From: Benincasa hispida
Lineage: Eukaryota > Streptophyta > Magnoliopsida > Cucurbitales > Cucurbitaceae
Direction of reading: 5' to 3'
DNA: 64,000 nt
Assembly: GCF_009727055.1 (NCBI RefSeq)
Contig: NC_052350.1
Location: 35,313,844 to 35,377,843 of the forward strand
The notes under the pieces are model-generated. The model made no database searches, was not told the DNA's origin, and saw only the letters and a program-made list of their open reading frames with translations. Made by a program: the position numbers and the translations under genes. This document shows positions 58,422 to 64,000 of this stretch, in pieces (position 1 is the first letter of the stretch; each line of letters opens with the position of its first letter).

Positions 58422-59511
58422 TGTAACGACCCGACCCCCTCTTAAGTTAGGCCGTTACTAAATACATGCATGCATGGAACTCAAAATGACACTCTGTTAT
58501 GGCGAAATAAATGCTAATTAAATAAAATAAGTTCAAAAGACTTTCATTAAATTCAAATATTAAAACAATAGTAGGGTACCCAAAAATCATAAAGGATAGT
58601 AAATAAGTCTGAAAAACGATTCTTAAAAGTAAGTTTTAAACATCAAAACTAAAAGTTAAGAGAAACATGAAAAGGAGTCTAAATTTCATGAGCGGAAGCG
58701 TAAAAACTAGTCCTAGTGGCTTGATCACGAATTCTGCTTGTCCATCGCCGGTGCATCTCTACCCTTACCTGAAACAACAACATGAGAACATACTTTGATT
58801 AGGTTATACTATCAATCTATCATGCTGTCATTCTGCCATAACATTCATTTATCATGCTAGCATGCATCCAATGCCTGGCCCGTGGGTAGTTCCAGTAGTA
58901 AGATTATTTACCTTGATATTAGGTCGAACCAAAAAGCAATTGAATCTTTGTGAAATTCTTGAATCCTTAATCAAGCCTAAACATAAACCAAGCTTTAAAA
59001 TTAATAGTTAAGGCCAAATTCCAAACACCCAAAGATTAGAAAATATTTCGAGATAACCTTACCTAAGGTGTGGTCCAATTTGAATTCACCTTTCAAACCT
59101 CCAATTTTAAGCCCAAATAATTAGAAAACCAAACTCTTCTTCATCTTGAATGAAATTCTTGAATCAACCCCCTAATCATAATTTGAAATTAGGCTTACAT
59201 GATTAAAGCTTGAATCAAATACATACTTCACTACCAATGTCTCAAATAAATTATCCATATGTAGCTTCGTAAAAAAAAAAATCACTTCCAAATGACTTTA
59301 CCAAAATTTCTCAACAACCAAAATTAATCCGTAAGAGGGTAATCAAAGCATAGAACTTACCAAAACTCGCTAAAACAAACTCCAACTTCACTGAACAACA
59401 CCTCAATACCTTCACAAACTTGAATCCAAAGTTGAAACACAATGGGTATTAACTAATTGATGCCAAAAGTAAATGAGTATTCAAGAATCAACCGAAAACA
59501 AACCCAAATGG
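58422..59511. repeat. Repeat beginning TGTAACGACCCGACC
   Basis: Starts tgtaacgacccgacc and runs as noncoding sequence rich in cattcttgaat / caaactc words. It is probably part of an LTR or non-autonomous element whose true end lies beyond the artefact that follows (the text resumes at 61889). Confidence 0.45.
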
Positions 59512-59520
59512 AGTAGATCA

Positions 59521-61889
59521 TTGACTTATATATCGAAAAAGCCCAAGAATGAACCACAGTTGCGTCCATTCCTCAACCTTCAGACATGAGACAGAAGAAG
59601 TCCAGCTACCGCACAAGCTTCGTAAAGATTGAAAGAGAACAAAAATGATGAAGACAAATCACAATCAGTCACGCACGGCAAAATGCTATGACTCACCAAA
59701 AAAAATGTGCGACCCCAGGAATCTCACGATACCATGCTCCAATTGGAGGGGTCTACAATGGCCAAGCAACTATGTGATCTTGGGGCGAGTATAAACTAAT
59801 GCACTATCAATCTTCAAATGGTTTGAATACTTGGCACAGGCTCACGCCCACAACGAAGAAACTTCCCTACTTTGCGAACAGATCTCGATAACATCCTGAA
59901 AGAGGAGTTTGAAAAAATGTCGTAATCTAATTGATAAATTCATCTTGCCAGCAGACATTCACTCTTTTTGGATTTATAAAGCGTAACGAAGATTGCGCGC
60001 CATCAATATTAGGGCGACCATTCTCTCGACCGTGCTGCACTCAAATTGATGTGGCGCAAGGGGGAGACTTGTAATGAACATCATGGGGAAAATGGCTCTG
60101 GATTAAGGGCAGTGAAGCATCCCAAGACAAAGAAAAGAGGGAAAAGCCACCGTGGACGTGAAAAGACCAGCTTGGAATAAGCAGACCTGAAGTTACTTAT
60201 ATAAACTCAACTCATCAAGGACGCAACTATTTTGAATATCTTTTTCCTGAGCATCAATACGTCATGAACTTTCACCATAACCTCGTTATTATCTTTTTTA
60301 TCAGCAATTACTTTGTGTTTATCTGCACTTTACTTCTCTATAAAAAAAAACGCGAGTGTGCTGTAACGATTTATGGTAAAAGAGTTTGTTTTGGTTTAAT
60401 AGTTATTGACCCTCGTCACTATTTTTTTTGCAACGATCGAGGCGAAAGGATTTGTGGAAGAGGCGCTGGTCACATGAAGGAAGCAACTTATCTTATTTCG
60501 TGCACACAATTCCAAAGAAGAATAGATAGGCCACAAAGCAGGATGGCGTCAACAAACAATGTGGGCGAAGTAACGTAAATTTGGGGATTGGTATTCTTCC
60601 TTACTTTATTCCAAATTTTTGCATTATCGCATCGCATTTTATTTCCGAATATATTTATCACCGGATCTTCTTATCGAGTAAGCGCGATCATTCCGATGGA
60701 CACGAATTATGATATATATCCTGGGCCGATGGATTTTCTCTTTGCTTATTTTAATGTGACTTGAGAGACCCTTAAGAGTTAGGCGTTATAATACATGATG
60801 TGGCTCAGCTTTAGTACACTCTATAATGCGAATAATGTAATTAATGCATGACAGAAAGCTCTCTCATTGATAATTGACTTGTCTATTATATGAATATCAA
60901 TATACTTAAATCGCGAAGAGATGCAAGTTATACAATTAATCGATAAGGAGTATACAAAGAGAGCTGAGAGAACGGATATCTTAGAAGTATTAGTCTTTAA
61001 ACTCTCATAATACTACGTTCGAGAACATGTAAAGAGTACTTATGAGCGACGTAAAATCCAGTGGATCACATCGTGTAACGCCGGATAATCTCTACGCTTG
61101 ACGCGGCTGAAACACACATCGAGACAAGCAGTAGCGTCTTCGCATAGTTTTTACTATCTCTTCATGTTACATACGGAGCGAGCGATGGAGAGGCAGGTTC
61201 ATTTCTCACTACGCTGAGCAGAGCTCCAATCGACCTGGCATTCGACGCCTGAGCGTCAGTTTCTCTACGTAGTCATAATTATCTTACGCGGGTAGTGATA
61301 TTAGAGAGATGCGAGACCAAAAAGGCAATGATCTTTTGTGAAATTCTTGAATCCTTATCAAGCCTAAACTAAACCAAAGCTTTAAAAATTAATAGTTAAG
61401 GCAAATTCCAAACACCAAAGATTAGAAAATATTTCGAGATAACACTTACCTAAGGTGTGGTCCAATTTGAATTCACCTTTCAAACCTCCAATTTTAAGCC
61501 CAAATAATTAGAAAACCAAACTCTTCTTCATCTTGAATGAAATTCTTGAATCAACCCCCCTAATCATAATTTGAAATTAGGCTTACAATGATTAAAGCTT
61601 GAATCAAATACATACTTCACTACCAATGTCTCAAATAAATTATCCATATGTAGCTTCGTAAAAAAAAAAATCACTTCCAAATGACTTTACCAAAATTTCT
61701 CAAACAACCAAAATTAATCGCGTAAGAGGGTAATCAAAGCATAGAACTTACCAAAACTCGCTAAAAAACAACTCCAACTTCACTGAACAACCTCAATAAC
61801 CTTCACAAACTTGAATCCAAAGTTGAAACACAATGGGTATTAACTAATTGATGCCAAAATAAATGAGTATTCAAGAATCAACCGAAAAC
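59521..61889. repeat. Indel-ridden second copy of 57229-59511, probable assembly artefact
   Basis: The block repeats the protease, tail and following repeat in the same order and orientation, beginning ttgacttat-at-tcgaaaaagc. Differences are overwhelmingly single-base insertions and deletions, often in homopolymers, every 10-30 bases. The section 60660-61310 is almost unreadable against its counterpart 58330-58930. The protease frame is destroyed by indels, not substitutions. That error pattern is that of raw long reads. Confidence 0.8.
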
Positions 61890-62075
61890 AACCCAAATGG
61901 CAGAAATCCTTACCCAATCGATAGATCCAGTGACGGCAAAAAGCGAACGACACTTGAGCAGTGATGGAGGCAGGTCATGAAGAAGAAATTGACGTAGCGA
62001 CTTTGGGTGGCGGTCGGACGGGCTCACGGAATGTGAGGAAGAAAAGGGGGGTGGGGTTTGACTTTTTAATAAAAA

Positions 62076-62100
62076 NNNNNNNNNNNNNNNNNNNNNNNNN
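62076..62100. other. Assembly gap, 25 N
   Basis: Exactly 25 N between two A-rich edges; a fixed-length placeholder is likely. Confidence 0.99.
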
Positions 62101-62875
62101 AAAAAAAAAAAAAAACAACAATAATAATAATAAACAAAAAAGGAAATAAATGTAATTACATTTAATTCCTTTCCGTTTTATACTATTTCCATGTCTTCAA
62201 GGAATGTGCAAATTCAAGAATCTACAAGTCTTCTGATTTTTGGGAGAATTCTCTTTGAGCTCTGTGGAATGCAGAATTTTTTGTGCCCCACAAATAAAAA
62301 ATTCTTCTATTATAGAGTCCTCAGTCGAGTTTGGGCTTAGGTTTGGGTGGTCCATGGGCCTGGCCCTAGGCTCAACTAATTGGACTTGGGTCTTATTTGA
62401 CATTTGAGTCGAATTAAGCATTTTTTGGGCCCAATTTGACTTTTAACCTAAATAGTAGTATGAAATTGGATCAAATTAATTTTATACAATCTAATGGTCA
62501 TGATGAGAACACACAACTTCATCAGACTTTATCAATTTATGTCTTCAATTTCAATTTGAGACACATGTCAACTTTTAATTTGTCCCAAACTCAATTATTT
62601 GTAATTTAGTAAATGACGTGACAATTTGTGATTGATCCAAAATTTCTTCTTCAACAAAGTCTATAGACACTACTTCCACCTCCAAATTTCTTCTTTTGTT
62701 ATCTACTTTTTAGCAATGGTTTAAAAAACAAGTCAAAATTTAAAAACTAAAAAAAGTAGCTTTTAAAAAAAAATTAAAATTTGGCTAAAAATTCAAACAT
62801 TGTACTTAAGAAAGATGCAAATCGTTGTAAAAAGCGGAAAGAAATAAGCTTAATGTAAAAAAATTAAAAAAAATG
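62101..62875. other. Continuation of the repeat, no gene
   Basis: Opens with an A-run and aataataat, then noncoding text with ttgggcttaggtttgggtgg near 62330. It may hold the true end of the element that starts at 58422. Confidence 0.4.
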
Positions 62876-62879
62876 GTTA

Positions 62880-63110
62880 CTAAATAGAGTCTAAAATATT
62901 GATAAATGTCACTTACTTTTTAATAAGTCTGATGTAGAGAAAATCAAATCTCTAACTTCTTAAGAATGAGGGCACATATGACATTGCATGAGAACACCAT
63001 TTTCTTTTCTTCTTTTACTTTAAAAGATTTTGTTCTTCCTAACCCAATGGAAAAAAAAAAAGATTTTGTTCTTAAAAGTTTGTGATAAACTGATAGTTGA
63101 TAGCACCGAA
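62880..63110. repeat. Paralogue of 45235-45610 lacking the extra block
   Basis: aaaatattgataaatgtcac, then aatcaaatctctaacttctt and tatgacattgcatgagaa, continuous where the other copy has ~185 extra bases. Confidence 0.6.
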
Positions 63111-63119
63111 AATGTATTA

Positions 63120-64000
63120 TCTTTCTCTACTTAATTCGAGACTGTTAAGCTACTTAATATGTTTAAATTGATTATTTTATAGGACTTGAGTGTACAAATA
63201 GTCGAATGAAGCGTTCGGAAGAAAAAGGCATTAAGATGGCCAAGATAGAAGCCAAATTGAACAAATGAAGAAAGAAGGCCAAGAAACTGAAGTTTTCTGC
63301 CCAGTCGGAGCATTGTTGCGAAATGCTATCAGGCAGTAGCTACCCATTTTGTGAAATGACAGGGCAGCATTGTGACAGTACGACTTGAAGCAAATGATCA
63401 AAGAACAGGGTAGCGTTGCAACGCTACGTCTTGGAGCAGCGCGCGGAAGTAGGGCAGCGTCGCAATGCTGTCCCTTGCGTTGCTACGCTGCGAAAGATTC
63501 TATAAATAACCCATCAGTCCGAGCCTAGGTTAAACACACTCCAATACACGACCATCACTCTGTTTCTACTCGATTTCTGCCTCTTCTTTGGCCAGAGTTC
63601 TGCATCTTCTTTCCCTTTGAATATTGTATTTCGCTAAAGGGTAAGAACTTAGCTTGGGCTTCGTAGTTTACTTTCATTCCAATTCGTTCTTGAGACTATG
63701 TTATGTAATTCTGTGAGACTGTTCTAAATTTTATGAGAATTTATCTTATGTTTACTGTTCAATTATCTTGCATGGGATAATCTGACAAATTAGCTATGCA
63801 TGTATAATTGATTGCTTTGATTGGCCCTAATTTATAATCGTTAGGTACTCGTCACTTAGAAACAAGAGTTAAGTAAGTTTGTGAAGTTAAATTGGGATTC
63901 CATTTAATAAGCATTTCTAACATAGATAATTCTCACTCAAGTAATTGGTTAGATGATGGAAATCAATCGTTTGGCTTAGATCTTAATGCCTGTTGATTGA
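63120..64000 (+). repeat. LTR-like region with TATA box, running off the window
   Basis: U3-like sequence with repeated gcgttgcaacgct / gcgtcgcaatgct words (63370-63490) leads to ctataaataac at 63500-63510, then leader-like text. This is the layout of a plant LTR promoter, but no second LTR or primer site is inside the window. Confidence 0.4.
63500..63510 (+). promoter_or_regulatory. TATA box in the terminal LTR-like region
   Basis: ctataaataac follows the GCGTTGCAACGC cluster. Confidence 0.45.

Noticed and set aside
61961..62149. Short frame spanning the 25-N gap
   Set aside because: It crosses undetermined bases and an A-run and sits in repeat sequence.
1..64000. CRISPR arrays, operons, ribosome binding sites, rRNA
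   Set aside because: The sequence is plant nuclear DNA; no direct-repeat/spacer array or rRNA text was seen.

Overview
The window reads as nuclear DNA of a dicot plant. It is AT-rich, has spliced GT-AG introns, and is dominated by plant retrotransposons and DNA transposons. Several dispersed repeats (the Copia LTRs that begin TGTTGGGAATG, a GATAGAC-rich MITE-like family, a gag-protease Gypsy element) look to me like cucurbit repeats. That assignment is recall, not a database result.

1-19 kb holds the only host gene I can support: the 3' half of a plus-strand gene with eleven coding exons between 885 and 18922. They encode about 500 C-terminal residues of a large single-pass membrane protein, best matched from memory to Arabidopsis At5g58100 (pollen wall patterning). 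Its introns are packed with transposon debris: LINE pieces at 1-790, 2093-4730 (with a 16-bp target-site duplication), 5440-6535 and perhaps 15260-16850, and a minus-strand Ty1/Copia element at 7259-12225 with lost catalytic residues in protease, integrase and reverse transcriptase.

19-31 kb is intergenic repeat territory: a diverged inverted repeat (19385-20640), a 5'-truncated minus-strand Gypsy (22560-24308), a plant transposon-protein relic (25200-25809) cut by a Copia LTR with tRNA-Met primer site (25810-27706), and a repeat family whose two copies form an inverted repeat with ~1-kb arms (28490-31335).

31-44.5 kb is a nested stack. A minus-strand CACTA (En/Spm) element is split first by another copy of that repeat family (32092-34443) and then by a near-complete minus-strand Copia element with two LTRs (35898-44266). 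The CACTA terminus reappears at 44267-44496.

44.5-54 kb contains MITE-like copies, a GC-rich hAT-type nonautonomous element with 8-bp target-site duplication (47711-48434), a solo Copia LTR with a perfect 5-bp duplication (50023-51927), and a further Copia LTR with a scrap of RNase H (52322-54170).

54-64 kb is a plus-strand Gypsy element (LTR, tRNA-Asp-type primer site, gag interrupted by a 712-base gap, protease) followed by another repeat. The block 59521-61889 is an indel-ridden second copy of 57229-59511. It looks like unpolished long-read sequence rather than biology. A 25-base gap lies at 62076-62100, and the window ends in an LTR-like region with a TATA box near 63500.

I find no tRNA or rRNA gene, no CRISPR and no intact autonomous transposon. 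No new multi-gene system is visible. The points of most interest are the probable assembly error, the nested insertion history, the long inverted repeats and one host exon junction that does not close in frame.
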